Counted from the stretch's first letter, positions 8,893 to 17,495 are shown. The stretch: DNA of 34,431 nt from Clostridiaceae bacterium (GCA_016281115.1 JAEEHZ010000238.1:1-34431), one strand, 5' to 3'. A program made the numbers and translations. Notes: a model not told the origin generated them from the sequence alone.

Positions 8893-10208
8893 TGAAAAGA
8901 CCGTTTATTGCAATTGCGCTTGTCGCGATAGTTGCTTTGGGAATATTTTATACAGTTACCTTGTTTTTAAAGGATGAAAACGAGCTTCCGAAAGAAACAG
9001 TAGACCAAATAGCGTATTATAATCAAATAGGAACCGAGCAGCGTGAGCTTGGGGCTTACGGCAAGGCGTGCGAGTGCTTTGAAAATGTTCTTGCGCTTGA
9101 CGCTTCTCTTGAGAATTACCACACGCTTGCAGACGTGTATTTAGAAGCCGAGCGTTACTCTAAATATACCGAGCTGTTAAGAACGGTGATCGGCATATAT
9201 CCCAAAGATACTGCCGCATATGAAAAGCTTTGTAAATACTACTTTGAGAAAGAATCTTATTCTGCGTGTAAAGAAATAGGTCAAAGCGCATTTGACAATA
9301 ACGTGCATACCGATATTATAGAGGACTGCTATTATAAAAGTGCCTTTATGCACGATATATATGTAGGCGAATTTGAAAACGCTTACAGATATTACAATGG
9401 TTTCTCCGTTGTGAAAAACGAAAACGGATATTCGTTCCTGAATGCGAATTTAAGAATAGAAATGGGACCTTATAAATCGGCAACTTCATTTACCGATACC
9501 CTGGCGGCTGTTTTGGGTGACGAGGGCAAATATTATTATATAGACCTTGAGGGTGAAAAATACCTTGCCACGGCTGGCGACTATGAGATAGCATATTCAT
9601 TCAGCGAGGGTTACGCAATTGTTAAAACAAAAGAAGGCAAATACAGATATCTTACTACGGACTGCCGTCTCGGAGGCAGTGAGTTTGAATATGCCACGCT
9701 TTATAAAAACGGCGTTGCAGCGGTCAAATCAGACGGAAAATGGTATATTATCAACCAGTCGGGCGCTGTAATTGAGGGCACGGGCGCATATTACGATGTT
9801 AAATACGATGAAGACAATATTTGTTCAAATTGCGGAATCATATTTGTAAGTGACGGTGAGGGCAAGGGTTATTATCCTATAAACCTCAAAGGTCAGCGCA
9901 TCGGCGGAGATACATACGATGACGCAAAACCGTTCTTTACCGATAACTACACCTGTGTAATGAAAAATGAAAAATGGGGATTTATGGACTTGAACGGTAA
10001 TTTGGTTATAGAGTATCAGTATCAGGACGCTCAACCGTTCGGTTACGGTGCTGCCGCCGTAAAAACAGGTAACAAATGGGGCTTTATAGCGCCTAATAAC
10101 CGTGTAGTGATAGAGCCTGAGTTTGAAGGAGCAAAGTGCTTTACGGCTGATAAGCTTTGTCCGGTAAAATCGGACGGAAAATGGTCTTATCTTAAGCTTT
10201 TGGCATAA
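8892..10208 (+). CDS. Membrane-anchored TPR and WG-repeat protein
   Basis: A 438-aa protein. A single N-terminal membrane helix (about residues 5-26) is followed by TPR-like helices (about 40-140, e.g. YNQIGTEQRELGAYGKACEC) and then WG (KWG) beta repeats to the C-terminus: GKWYIINQSGAVIEG, EKWGFMDLNGNLVIEYQY and NKWGFIAPNNRVVIEPEFEG. WG repeats probably form a beta scaffold for binding, with no known enzymatic role. It is translationally coupled to the peptidase gene, suggesting a pilus-assembly accessory, perhaps placed outside the membrane. Its role is inferred from context only. Confidence 0.72.
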   Translation: MKRPFIAIALVAIVALGIFYTVTLFLKDENELPKETVDQIAYYNQIGTEQRELGAYGKACECFENVLALDASLENYHTLADVYLEAERYSKYTELLRTVIGIYPKDTAAYEKLCKYYFEKESYSACKEIGQSAFDNNVHTDIIEDCYYKSAFMHDIYVGEFENAYRYYNGFSVVKNENGYSFLNANLRIEMGPYKSATSFTDTLAAVLGDEGKYYYIDLEGEKYLATAGDYEIAYSFSEGYAIVKTKEGKYRYLTTDCRLGGSEFEYATLYKNGVAAVKSDGKWYIINQSGAVIEGTGAYYDVKYDEDNICSNCGIIFVSDGEGKGYYPINLKGQRIGGDTYDDAKPFFTDNYTCVMKNEKWGFMDLNGNLVIEYQYQDAQPFGYGAAAVKTGNKWGFIAPNNRVVIEPEFEGAKCFTADKLCPVKSDGKWSYLKLLA

Positions 10209-10259
10209 TAATCGAATAATAATACTTTGATAATAAATATTTACAGAAAGGGCGACGGT

Positions 10260-10284
10260 TTGCAGATCAATTTGCGGTCTGCAA
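10260..10284 (+). other. Hairpin before FHA gene
   Basis: TTGCAGA (10260-10266) and TCTGCAA (10278-10284) pair perfectly with an 11-nt loop, 8 nt before the AAAGGTGA ribosome-binding site of the FHA gene. It may help set initiation efficiency or be a remnant of a short leader. No T-tract follows. Confidence 0.35.
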
Positions 10285-10305
10285 TAGTTCCGAAAGGTGA
10301 ATTTT

Positions 10306-11793
10306 ATGAACGGTATAAATGTAGAATCCAACGGCACCAATACTTATCTTGTGTACAAGCTCGGCGAAAATGAGGAAATTGATACGTTAAGCCTGGGCAT
10401 GATGGTAAACAATAAGATAAGCAATGTTATTCCCATATTGTTTACTCAGATTGACAGCGACAAGTATTTTAAGTACAACATTTCTTCGAAAATATCACTG
10501 AAGCAATATTTCAGCGGTGTTGTGAACAAAAAGAGACTTTTAACTGTTTTTTCCACGGTTCTTAAAGCTATTATTCAATCTACGGAATATATGATAGACG
10601 CTTCTTCGTTTATTCTTGACTCAGAGTATATATATGTTGATGTAAGCTCGGGTGAGGCGTATTTGCTTTGTATGCCCCTTATGGAGCTTGCCGACAAGCG
10701 TGTGGAGTTATCTGCGTTTTTTAAGAGCATAATGTTTTCAACACAGTTTGACCAGAGCGAAAATGTAGACTACGTGGCAATGCTGATTTCTTATATCAAC
10801 AGCAACCCCACAATATCTCCCGAGGGCTTTGAAGAGTTTATAAACGAGCTTTTAAACGGGCCCAAGCCTGCTAGAAAGGAAGAAAAGCCCACACCTCAAC
10901 CCGTTGCCGCAACCCAAACACAGGTTGCCGATACTGCACAGCAGGCCGCGGTTTCTTCGGGAATAAAAACGCCTTTGACAAAAGACCAAATGCCGCAATC
11001 GCTTAACAATAATGAAAAGGCACAGCCTGCGGTGCAAAGTAAACCCGTTAATAACGCGCCTGTAAATAATAATTTGACTAATGACAGGAAAAACCAAATG
11101 CCTCCGAAAAATGACAGGCAAAATAAAAACACGCAAAACAGTCAAGCAGGATTTGCCGTGCCCGGTAAGCCCTCAGGCGTTTCACAACCTGCACCGGCAG
11201 AAAAGCCCAAAAAGGAGAAAAAAGGCGGATTCTCTCTGTTTGGAAAAAAGAAAGAGAAGAATCCGGAACAGAAAAACAAGCCGCAAAATACCGCAAATAA
11301 CAACACAGGATTCAATGTACCCGGTCAAAACGTTCAGGTCACATCAACAAATGTATCTATACCTAATATGCCCGTAAATAATGCCGCTGTGCCAAATCAG
11401 TCGGGTGCGAAAATGAATTTTGGAGACACAACCGTTTTGGGCGGAAATGCCCCCATAGGAGAAACAACGGTTTTGGGCGTTGGCGCACCTGCGGCCCCCA
11501 GACAGGCATTTTTGGTACGCAAAAAGAATAATGAAAGAATAGCAATTAATAAGGATATGTTTAAGCTTGGCAAAGAGCGCAGCTATGTTGACTATTGCGT
11601 AAGTGACAACAGTGCTGTAAGCCGCAGTCACGCAAATATCATAAAAAAAGGCGACGATTATTTTGTCGTTGATATGAACTCTACGAACCACAGCTTTATA
11701 AACGGTATGATCTTAACGCCGCAAACAGAGAGCAAGATTAATAACGGAGACACCTTGAGCCTGGGTGATGAGGAGTTTGTATTCCATATTTAA
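10306..11793 (+). CDS. DUF6382-FHA domain protein of the Tad operon
   Basis: A 495-aa protein, apparently cytoplasmic, in three parts. Residues 1 to about 165 resemble DUF6382 (my recollection of FHA proteins in clostridial Tad loci). A Pro/Gln/Asn-rich linker (about 180-400) holds a basic KKEKKGGFSLFGKKKEK patch. A C-terminal FHA domain (about 405-495) shows FKLGKERSYVDYCV, SRSHANI and MNSTNHSFING, the conserved phosphothreonine-binding loops. FHA domains bind phosphothreonine peptides, so this protein may link pilus assembly to Ser/Thr kinase signalling. The ATG at 10306 is 6 nt after AAAGGTG, so the GTG at 10297 lies inside the ribosome-binding site and is unlikely. It is the last gene before the operon terminator. 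Confidence 0.82.
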   Translation: MNGINVESNGTNTYLVYKLGENEEIDTLSLGMMVNNKISNVIPILFTQIDSDKYFKYNISSKISLKQYFSGVVNKKRLLTVFSTVLKAIIQSTEYMIDASSFILDSEYIYVDVSSGEAYLLCMPLMELADKRVELSAFFKSIMFSTQFDQSENVDYVAMLISYINSNPTISPEGFEEFINELLNGPKPARKEEKPTPQPVAATQTQVADTAQQAAVSSGIKTPLTKDQMPQSLNNNEKAQPAVQSKPVNNAPVNNNLTNDRKNQMPPKNDRQNKNTQNSQAGFAVPGKPSGVSQPAPAEKPKKEKKGGFSLFGKKKEKNPEQKNKPQNTANNNTGFNVPGQNVQVTSTNVSIPNMPVNNAAVPNQSGAKMNFGDTTVLGGNAPIGETTVLGVGAPAAPRQAFLVRKKNNERIAINKDMFKLGKERSYVDYCVSDNSAVSRSHANIIKKGDDYFVVDMNSTNHSFINGMILTPQTESKINNGDTLSLGDEEFVFHI

Positions 11794-11829
11794 TTTTGGA
11801 AAGATTTAGTATTATTTTAGTATTGACCG

Positions 11830-11867
11830 CAGGGTGAGGAATAGTATTTATTTTTCACCCTGTTTTT
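11830..11867 (+). terminator. Rho-independent terminator of the Tad operon
   Basis: CAGGGTGA (11830-11837) pairs with TCACCCTG (11855-11862), followed directly by TTTTT (11863-11867). It lies 36 nt after the FHA gene stop and separates the pilus operon from the dockerin lipase gene. Confidence 0.75.
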
Positions 11868-11905
11868 GAGCATATTATGTTTATAAACCAAAAGGATGTA
11901 TTGCA

Positions 11906-13552
11906 ATGAAAAAATATTCATTTAAGCTGTTATCTCTTTTTCTGGCTTTAACATTGGCTGTTTCTGCCGTTATGTCGGCAAATGCGGATGATATTGTCGA
12001 TAACAGTAATGTTAAAGAGGTAGAAATAAGGGGCGCGGGAGTTATGGACTATTCGCTTAATCTCACCTGCGATTATTCGGACTCTTATTTTTATGAAGAT
12101 AACACCGTTTATAACCCAAAACTTGCCATGCTCACGCTTGAAATGGCAATGGCTGCCTTTAATACTCCCGAATATCTTCACGGTGATACAGACAGCCGCT
12201 TACCTGCCGAATATAATATTGATTACAGCTATAAGTCACTGGGTTTTGAAAACGCGAAATACTACAATTACGATATACCCGTTACAGATAAATCAGATAA
12301 AGTTGCCTTTTCGTTTGCGACAAAAGATATAAAAGATCCGTCCGGTGCAATAGATACTTTGATTGCGGTTATAGTGCGCGGCGGTAACTACGGCGGAGAG
12401 TGGGTAAGTAATTTTCACGCATACGACAGCGACGATCCATTGTACACTGAGCCGCATTACGGATTTAAAACAGCTGCAAAAAAGCTTTACGATGCTTTTA
12501 ACAGCTTTTTGGATGAAAACGGCGATTCCTTTAAGGGCGATATAAAACTGTGGACGACCGGATACAGCAGAGGAGCAGCTGTGTCAAATGCTTTTGCACA
12601 TTTGGTAAACACATCGCAGGAGATAGATGCGGTATCAAAGTATTTAAGCAGAAATAACATTTATGCCTATCAGTTTGCCTGCCCGCCGGGGGGGAGAGAA
12701 TCACTTCTTGACGCTGAAGCTGACAAAAACATTTTTGTTGTTTCTTCACCGTGTGATTTCGTGCCGATGATACCGTTTACGCAATGGGGATTTTCGGTTT
12801 ACGGCAATTTGAGATATTTACCCGATACCATGAACGTAACAGCTCAAAAGTATTTTGATGAGCTTTTAAGCGGAACAAAATATGAGGGTAATGCACCCTG
12901 CAGTCATGAGCAGGCAGAAACATTTTCAGATTTCAGTAATAAGCTTTCATCAACATTTACGGAAGATACCTATAAGCGTTTGCAAGATACAATTATGCGT
13001 TTGGTAGGTAAAGCATACGAAAGCGAGGACGAGCTTTCGTCATCGGGCGGACTTACAAACAACAAGCTTGTTATTGTTGCATTGGGGGCTTTTCTTAAAC
13101 TGAAAACCGATTTTGATCTGGAAAAGAATTTCAATGCCATAGTCTACGGGCATCTGCCTGAGCATTATTTGGCGCTTATTTATTCTTCACTATACAGAGA
13201 TGATACAGAGGAAGATGATTCCGATACCGAAACAGACACGGAAATTATATCCGACAGTGACATAATGTCAGAAACAGACACACAAAGTGACACCGATGAT
13301 ACCGATACCATGCCTGATACGGAAACAGACACATCATCTGACAGGGAAAAATACAAGTTGCTCGGTGACGCAACTATAGACGGAAAAGTTGATATGCAGG
13401 ACGTGGTTGAAATACAGAGATATATTGCAAAGCTTGTTCAGTTTATTCCCGAACAATCCATCAATTCCGATGTAAATGAGGACAGCTTTGTTAATATGCT
13501 TGATATAACGCAATTGCAATTATTTATTGCGGGCTTAATAGATGCTTTCTGA
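11906..13552 (+). CDS. Secreted lipase-like alpha/beta hydrolase with C-terminal dockerin
   Basis: A 548-aa exported protein. A signal peptide (about residues 1-27, ending SANA) leads to a lipase class 3-like alpha/beta-hydrolase domain with nucleophile elbow G219-Y-S221-R-G and candidate acid/His residues further on (e.g. SPCDFVPMIP). An Asp/Thr/Glu-rich linker (about 437-480) precedes a two-repeat type I dockerin (487-548): GDATIDGKVDMQD and SDVNEDSFVNMLD carry the calcium-loop pattern. Dockerins bind cohesins on scaffolds or cell-surface proteins, so the enzyme may be displayed. The substrate (lipid or another ester) is unknown. AAAGGATG precedes the ATG. No cohesin is seen in this window. 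Confidence 0.75.
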   Translation: MKKYSFKLLSLFLALTLAVSAVMSANADDIVDNSNVKEVEIRGAGVMDYSLNLTCDYSDSYFYEDNTVYNPKLAMLTLEMAMAAFNTPEYLHGDTDSRLPAEYNIDYSYKSLGFENAKYYNYDIPVTDKSDKVAFSFATKDIKDPSGAIDTLIAVIVRGGNYGGEWVSNFHAYDSDDPLYTEPHYGFKTAAKKLYDAFNSFLDENGDSFKGDIKLWTTGYSRGAAVSNAFAHLVNTSQEIDAVSKYLSRNNIYAYQFACPPGGRESLLDAEADKNIFVVSSPCDFVPMIPFTQWGFSVYGNLRYLPDTMNVTAQKYFDELLSGTKYEGNAPCSHEQAETFSDFSNKLSSTFTEDTYKRLQDTIMRLVGKAYESEDELSSSGGLTNNKLVIVALGAFLKLKTDFDLEKNFNAIVYGHLPEHYLALIYSSLYRDDTEEDDSDTETDTEIISDSDIMSETDTQSDTDDTDTMPDTETDTSSDREKYKLLGDATIDGKVDMQDVVEIQRYIAKLVQFIPEQSINSDVNEDSFVNMLDITQLQLFIAGLIDAF

Positions 13553-13642
13553 TAAGGCTTTACAGTAAAAGTTCAATAAAAATCATTAAGTAACATAGCA
13601 ATTACCGTTTTGTGAGAATTTATAGAAGGGACAGTTAATAAT

Positions 13643-14596
13643 ATGGAGGCTCAGTTGTATACAGGCACAAGAAAAGTTGCAATCATCGGCGCAGGTTATG
13701 TAGGTGCGTCTATAGCATATGCGCTTACGCTTAAAGACCTCGCCAGAGAGATAGTGCTTATTGATGTCAATAACGAAAAAGCTGAGGGAGAAGCGCTCGA
13801 TATTCAGCACGGAATAGCGTATATGGGTTCTTCGTCCGTGAAAGCAGGTTCTTATGAAGATTGTGCAGGGTGCGATCTGATTATAATTACGGCAGGAAGA
13901 AACAGAAGACCCACTGAATCACGGTTGGATATGATAAACGACAATATACTTATAATGAAAGATGTTGTAACAAAGCTTTCTAAGTATTATACCAAGGGTG
14001 TTGTTTTGATAGTATCAAACCCTGTTGATATACTTACATACAAATGCAACGAATGGCTCGGCCTTGCAAACGGCAAGGTGTTCGGAACGGGATGTATACT
14101 TGATACATCAAGACTTATACGCGCAATTTCGGGTTATACGGGGCTAAATACAGAGTCCATAAAATGTAATATTGTGGGTGAACACGGAGAGTCACAGTTC
14201 CCAGTTTGGAGCAGACTTGCAATAGCGGGTGTACCGATGAATGAATATTGTGAAAACGTAGGCTTGAAATGGGGCGACGAACAGAAAAATGACCTATATA
14301 ATACAGTCAGAAATCTGGGCACAAAAATAATCTCTGCAAAGGGCAGAACCCATTACGGAATCGCCACTTGTGTATGCTCAATTGCAGATGCTGTTTTAAA
14401 CCAAAGACTTACGGTAGCATCGGTGACCACACCGTTAAACGGAGAATACGGTATAAGCGGAGTGTCGCTCAGTCTGCCTTCAATAATCGGTGTAAACGGT
14501 GTAGAGCATAAGCTTGAGGAGCATTGGACGGATGAAGAATATCAAAAGCTTAATTACAGCGCAAACAGCCTTAAGGATGTTTTGAAAAGAATTTGA
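13643..14596 (+). CDS. ldh: L-lactate dehydrogenase-family enzyme with Arg at the specificity site
   Basis: A 317-aa cytoplasmic NAD-dependent LDH/MDH-family enzyme. The Rossmann motif is GAGYVGAS (residues 16-23), with acidic D40 in LIDV suited to NAD. Catalytic residues are visible: R94 in RPTESR, the DTSRL motif and H181 in GEHGESQFPVW. Overall it resembles clostridial L-LDH, interconverting pyruvate and lactate. However, the position corresponding to LDH Gln102 is Arg88 (RNRRPTESR), as in malate dehydrogenases, while T236 in GRTHYGIA matches LDH Thr246. The substrate could therefore be pyruvate, oxaloacetate or a related 2-oxoacid. GAAGGGACAG lies before the ATG. No operon partner is evident. 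Confidence 0.85.
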   Translation: MEAQLYTGTRKVAIIGAGYVGASIAYALTLKDLAREIVLIDVNNEKAEGEALDIQHGIAYMGSSSVKAGSYEDCAGCDLIIITAGRNRRPTESRLDMINDNILIMKDVVTKLSKYYTKGVVLIVSNPVDILTYKCNEWLGLANGKVFGTGCILDTSRLIRAISGYTGLNTESIKCNIVGEHGESQFPVWSRLAIAGVPMNEYCENVGLKWGDEQKNDLYNTVRNLGTKIISAKGRTHYGIATCVCSIADAVLNQRLTVASVTTPLNGEYGISGVSLSLPSIIGVNGVEHKLEEHWTDEEYQKLNYSANSLKDVLKRI

Positions 14597-14613
14597 TTTT
14601 TAATACGTCTGTA

Positions 14614-14646
14614 ATTGTAAGCACAATCGTTTGTGATGTTTACAAT
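14614..14646 (+). other. Interrupted hairpin after the dehydrogenase gene
   Basis: ATTGTAA/TTACAAT (14614-14620 with 14640-14646) and CACAA/TTGTG (14622-14626 with 14631-14635) nest around a TCGT loop. There is no T-run, so termination is uncertain. An operator-like palindrome is the other option. Confidence 0.35.
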
Positions 14647-14684
14647 ATAATGTGTTGGAAATGAGAAAAAAGTTTACTAAATTG

Positions 14685-14713
14685 TTGATTTTGACTTTAG
14701 ATTGTGATATCAT
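14685..14713 (+). promoter_or_regulatory. Putative sigma-A promoter of the FAD oxidoreductase gene
   Basis: TTGATT (14685-14690) and TATCAT (14708-14713) are separated by exactly 17 nt, about 40 nt upstream of the TTG start at 14753. Match to consensus is 4/6 and 5/6. Confidence 0.45.
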
Positions 14714-14752
14714 AAGCCTCGGGATCAACAACAAGAGAGGAGTATCCTAAGT

Positions 14753-16309
14753 TTGAAAAGAGTAGTAATAATAGGAGCCGGTCCTGCAGGTCTTACCTGT
14801 GCGGCAGAGCTGTTAAAGGATAATAACGGAGAATATGAGGTCATTATTTTGGAAGAGACCGAGGAGTTCGGAGGTATTTCCAGAACGGTTCGCTATAACG
14901 GCAACCGTATGGATATCGGCGGACACAGATTCTTTTCAAAAAGCGACGAGGTTATGAACTGGTGGGCAGACCTTATGCCATTGCAGGGAGAGCCTTCTTT
15001 TGACGATAAGTTGCTCGGGCGCGAAAAACCGCTGGAAAACGGTGGACCCGACCCCGAAAAAGAGGATGTCGCGATGCTTATACGTGACCGTGTTTCAAGA
15101 ATATACTATAAAAAGCATTTCTTTGACTATCCCATATCAATGAAGGCTTCAACCATTAAGAACATGGGTTTCGGTACCACAATGGTTGCCGGATTCAGCT
15201 ATATGAAATCGGTTATTCATAAAAAGCAGGAAATAAATCTTGAAAATTTCTATATAAACCGTTTTGGCAAAAAGCTTTACAGTATGTTTTTTGAAGGATA
15301 TACGGAAAAGCTGTGGGGAAGACACCCAAGCCAGATATCTGCCGACTGGGGTTCTCAACGTGTAAAGGGACTCTCTATACGCGCAGTAATTAAAGATATG
15401 TGGAAAAAGGCTTTCGGCAAAAAAGACGCTTCTAATGTAGAAACTTCTTTGATAGAGCAGTTCTGGTATCCGAAATTCGGTCCCGGCCAGCTTTGGGAAC
15501 TCAGCGCAGAGCTTATTAAACAGCGCGGCGGAAAAATACTGACGAATCACCTTGTAAAGAATATAGAAATTAAGGACGGAAAAATTGCGTCGGTAGTGTG
15601 CAAAACACCTGACGGTGAGGAGACAATAACAGGAGATATTTTTGTTTCTTCTATGCCTGTTAAAGATTTGGTAGAGGGAATGACAGGTGAAAAACCCGAT
15701 CAGGATATAATTGATATTGCCGCCGGCTTGCCGTACCGTGATTTTGTTACGGTAGGACTTCTTGTAAACAAGCTTAATCTTAAAAATGAAACAAACATAA
15801 AAACTCTTTCGAATATAGTGCCCGATAACTGGATATATGTTCAGGATGTCGGAGTAAAGCTTGGTCGTATTCAAGTATTCAATAACTGGTCGCCGTACCT
15901 TGTAAAAGACCCAGAGAACACTGTTTGGATAGGTTTGGAATATTTCTGCAAAGAGGGCGACGACTTCTGGAATATGACGGACGAGGAATGTGTTGAATTT
16001 GCATCTAAAGAGCTTGAGTCGATGGGAGTTATAGACAGAAGCGATATTATAGACTCTCACCGCGAAAAAGTTAAAAAGGCATATCCTGCTTATTTCGATA
16101 CTTATAAGGATATGGACAAGCTTATCGCTGCTCTTGACAAGTACGATAATCTGTATTGTATAGGAAGAAACGGCCAGCACAGATATAACAATATGGACCA
16201 CTCTATGCTTACAGCGATGCGTACAGCCGATGCTATTAAAAACGGCAATGTAACACGTGATGTGATCTGGAACGTAAACAGCGAAAAAGAGTATCACGAA
16301 TCTAAATAA
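14753..16309 (+). CDS. FAD/NAD(P)-binding oxidoreductase (amine oxidase/UDP-galactopyranose mutase-like)
   Basis: A 518-aa flavoprotein. The N-terminal dinucleotide-binding motif VVIIGAGPAGLTCA (residues 4-17) is followed by EFGGISRTV and DIGGHRFFSKSDEVMNWW, hallmarks of an amine oxidase/protoporphyrinogen oxidase-like family often found with glycan genes. YTEKLWG and WGSQRVKGLSI are further family-typical stretches. The C-terminal FAD contact is near NLYCIGRNGQHRYNNMDHSM. The start is TTG at 14753 with AGAGAGGAG about 11 nt upstream. The substrate is unknown. A sugar or sugar-nucleotide role is plausible but not shown here. The gene has its own putative promoter. Confidence 0.75.
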   Translation: MKRVVIIGAGPAGLTCAAELLKDNNGEYEVIILEETEEFGGISRTVRYNGNRMDIGGHRFFSKSDEVMNWWADLMPLQGEPSFDDKLLGREKPLENGGPDPEKEDVAMLIRDRVSRIYYKKHFFDYPISMKASTIKNMGFGTTMVAGFSYMKSVIHKKQEINLENFYINRFGKKLYSMFFEGYTEKLWGRHPSQISADWGSQRVKGLSIRAVIKDMWKKAFGKKDASNVETSLIEQFWYPKFGPGQLWELSAELIKQRGGKILTNHLVKNIEIKDGKIASVVCKTPDGEETITGDIFVSSMPVKDLVEGMTGEKPDQDIIDIAAGLPYRDFVTVGLLVNKLNLKNETNIKTLSNIVPDNWIYVQDVGVKLGRIQVFNNWSPYLVKDPENTVWIGLEYFCKEGDDFWNMTDEECVEFASKELESMGVIDRSDIIDSHREKVKKAYPAYFDTYKDMDKLIAALDKYDNLYCIGRNGQHRYNNMDHSMLTAMRTADAIKNGNVTRDVIWNVNSEKEYHESK

Positions 16310-16347
16310 GACCGATTTAAAATATAAGTAATATAGTATTAAAAAAT

Positions 16348-16376
16348 ACGGGTAAGCCCACAAAGAGCTTGCCCGT
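16348..16376 (+). terminator. Terminator-like hairpin after the FAD oxidoreductase gene
   Basis: ACGGGTAAGC (16348-16357) pairs with GCTTGCCCGT (16367-16376) over 10 bp with one wobble and a 9-nt loop. The + strand lacks a good T-tract afterwards, while A-rich sequence precedes it, so it would terminate better on the - strand. It probably still ends or weakens read-through into the DUF2804-like gene. Confidence 0.5.
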
Positions 16377-16406
16377 AAATTAATCCGAAAAGCGAGATTT
16401 AGTATA

Positions 16407-17402
16407 ATGACCACCAAACCTACACCGGATAAAGATCTTCTTGATAAAAGCGGGAGGCTTTTAAAAGAAGGGTTATTCAGCACACCATTTGCATATGACA
16501 GAAGTATGATTAAATACAACCGTATGAATATATCTGAAAGGGATTGCTTTTATATCGCTAACAGACGGTTCGGTTTGTATATTTCGGTGTGCGATAAATC
16601 GATAACAGGATATGTAAGCATAATACTTGCCGATTTTGAGAATATGACTGTTATGTCCCGCACACTTACAAAATTTTTGCCGTTTGGAAAAATGAAAATG
16701 CCCCAAAGCCCAAATGCCGGAGAAATATCATTTTCGAACGAAAAATGCGGAGTACTTATTGTATCTAACGGAAATGAAAAATACATAAAGTGCGATTTTA
16801 TAGATTTTTATGACAGTAAAAATTTGTATATTAACCTCACGCTTCGTGCCGATAATTTAGTTGACGTTTATTCTGCCGCAGATTTTGGCGAAAACAGGTT
16901 CGAGTATAATTGCTTTGGTGCCGGTATGCTTGCAAGAGGAGTTGTGCGTATTGGCGGAGCAGAGTATACGGCAGAGTGCGAAAAGACATATGCATTTCAC
17001 AACTTTGAGCGCGGTAATAACAAATCGTTAACGCACGATGCGTATCTCTATGCAAATCATTATTTAAAGAACAGAATGCCGTTTTCGCTAAAGCTTAAGG
17101 ACAGCGAAAATAATGCTGTCTCAAACAGCTGCGCCGTATATAACGGCAGCATTAATAGGCTTGGAAAGATCCGTACTTCACATAATGAAAAGACTCCAAA
17201 AAGCAGTTATCTTTTCAATGAAATAGGTCACGCATTGAATATGACTTTTACTCCGCTTGATAATAATCAGGATTATATTATGCGCGCAACGGCATATGAC
17301 CGTATGGTCATATTCGGCAGAATTGAAGGGGATATGATCCTTAACAAGAATATTTCCGTAGGATTTAACCGTTTGCCGGCCTTGATGGAAGTAATATTTT
17401 AA
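16407..17402 (+). CDS. DUF2804-like protein
   Basis: A 331-aa protein, soluble by appearance with no signal peptide. The opening LLDKSGRLLKEG (residues 10-21) followed by YDRSMIKYNRM and NRRFGLYISVCDKSITGYVS matches my memory of the DUF2804 start, and length agrees with that family (about 330-350). The C-terminal GRIEGDMILNK is also family-like. The central region is more divergent. The family's biochemical function is unknown to me. The ATG at 16407 has only a weak purine-rich site upstream. The gene ends 25 nt before a strong shared terminator and converges with the dockerin protein gene. Confidence 0.6.
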   Translation: MTTKPTPDKDLLDKSGRLLKEGLFSTPFAYDRSMIKYNRMNISERDCFYIANRRFGLYISVCDKSITGYVSIILADFENMTVMSRTLTKFLPFGKMKMPQSPNAGEISFSNEKCGVLIVSNGNEKYIKCDFIDFYDSKNLYINLTLRADNLVDVYSAADFGENRFEYNCFGAGMLARGVVRIGGAEYTAECEKTYAFHNFERGNNKSLTHDAYLYANHYLKNRMPFSLKLKDSENNAVSNSCAVYNGSINRLGKIRTSHNEKTPKSSYLFNEIGHALNMTFTPLDNNQDYIMRATAYDRMVIFGRIEGDMILNKNISVGFNRLPALMEVIF

Positions 17403-17427
17403 TAAAATAATTTCATATAAAATTTGA

Positions 17428-17462
17428 TTCCCCCGAAAAACCGTTAAGGTTTTTCGGGGGAA
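17428..17462. terminator. Bidirectional terminator between convergent genes
   Basis: A perfect 15-bp inverted repeat, TTCCCCCGAAAAACC (17428-17442) with its complement (17448-17462), and a GTTAA loop. It lies between the DUF2804-like gene (+) and the acidic dockerin protein gene (-). The A/T-rich flanks allow termination in both directions. Confidence 0.85.
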
Positions 17463-17495
17463 CAATTAACTTATGATTTTAAAAGTATAAAACTA

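Noticed and set aside
10260..10370. A short possible leader peptide starting TTG at 10260 after AGAAAGGG
   Set aside because: It is out of frame with the FHA gene, overlaps its start and has no recognisable attenuation feature such as repeated codons.
15149..16519. A 456-codon open frame on the - strand
   Set aside because: Although long, it is antisense to the FAD oxidoreductase with intact FAD motifs. Its composition (Tyr/Phe/Ile/Cys-rich) shows no domain or ribosome-binding site.
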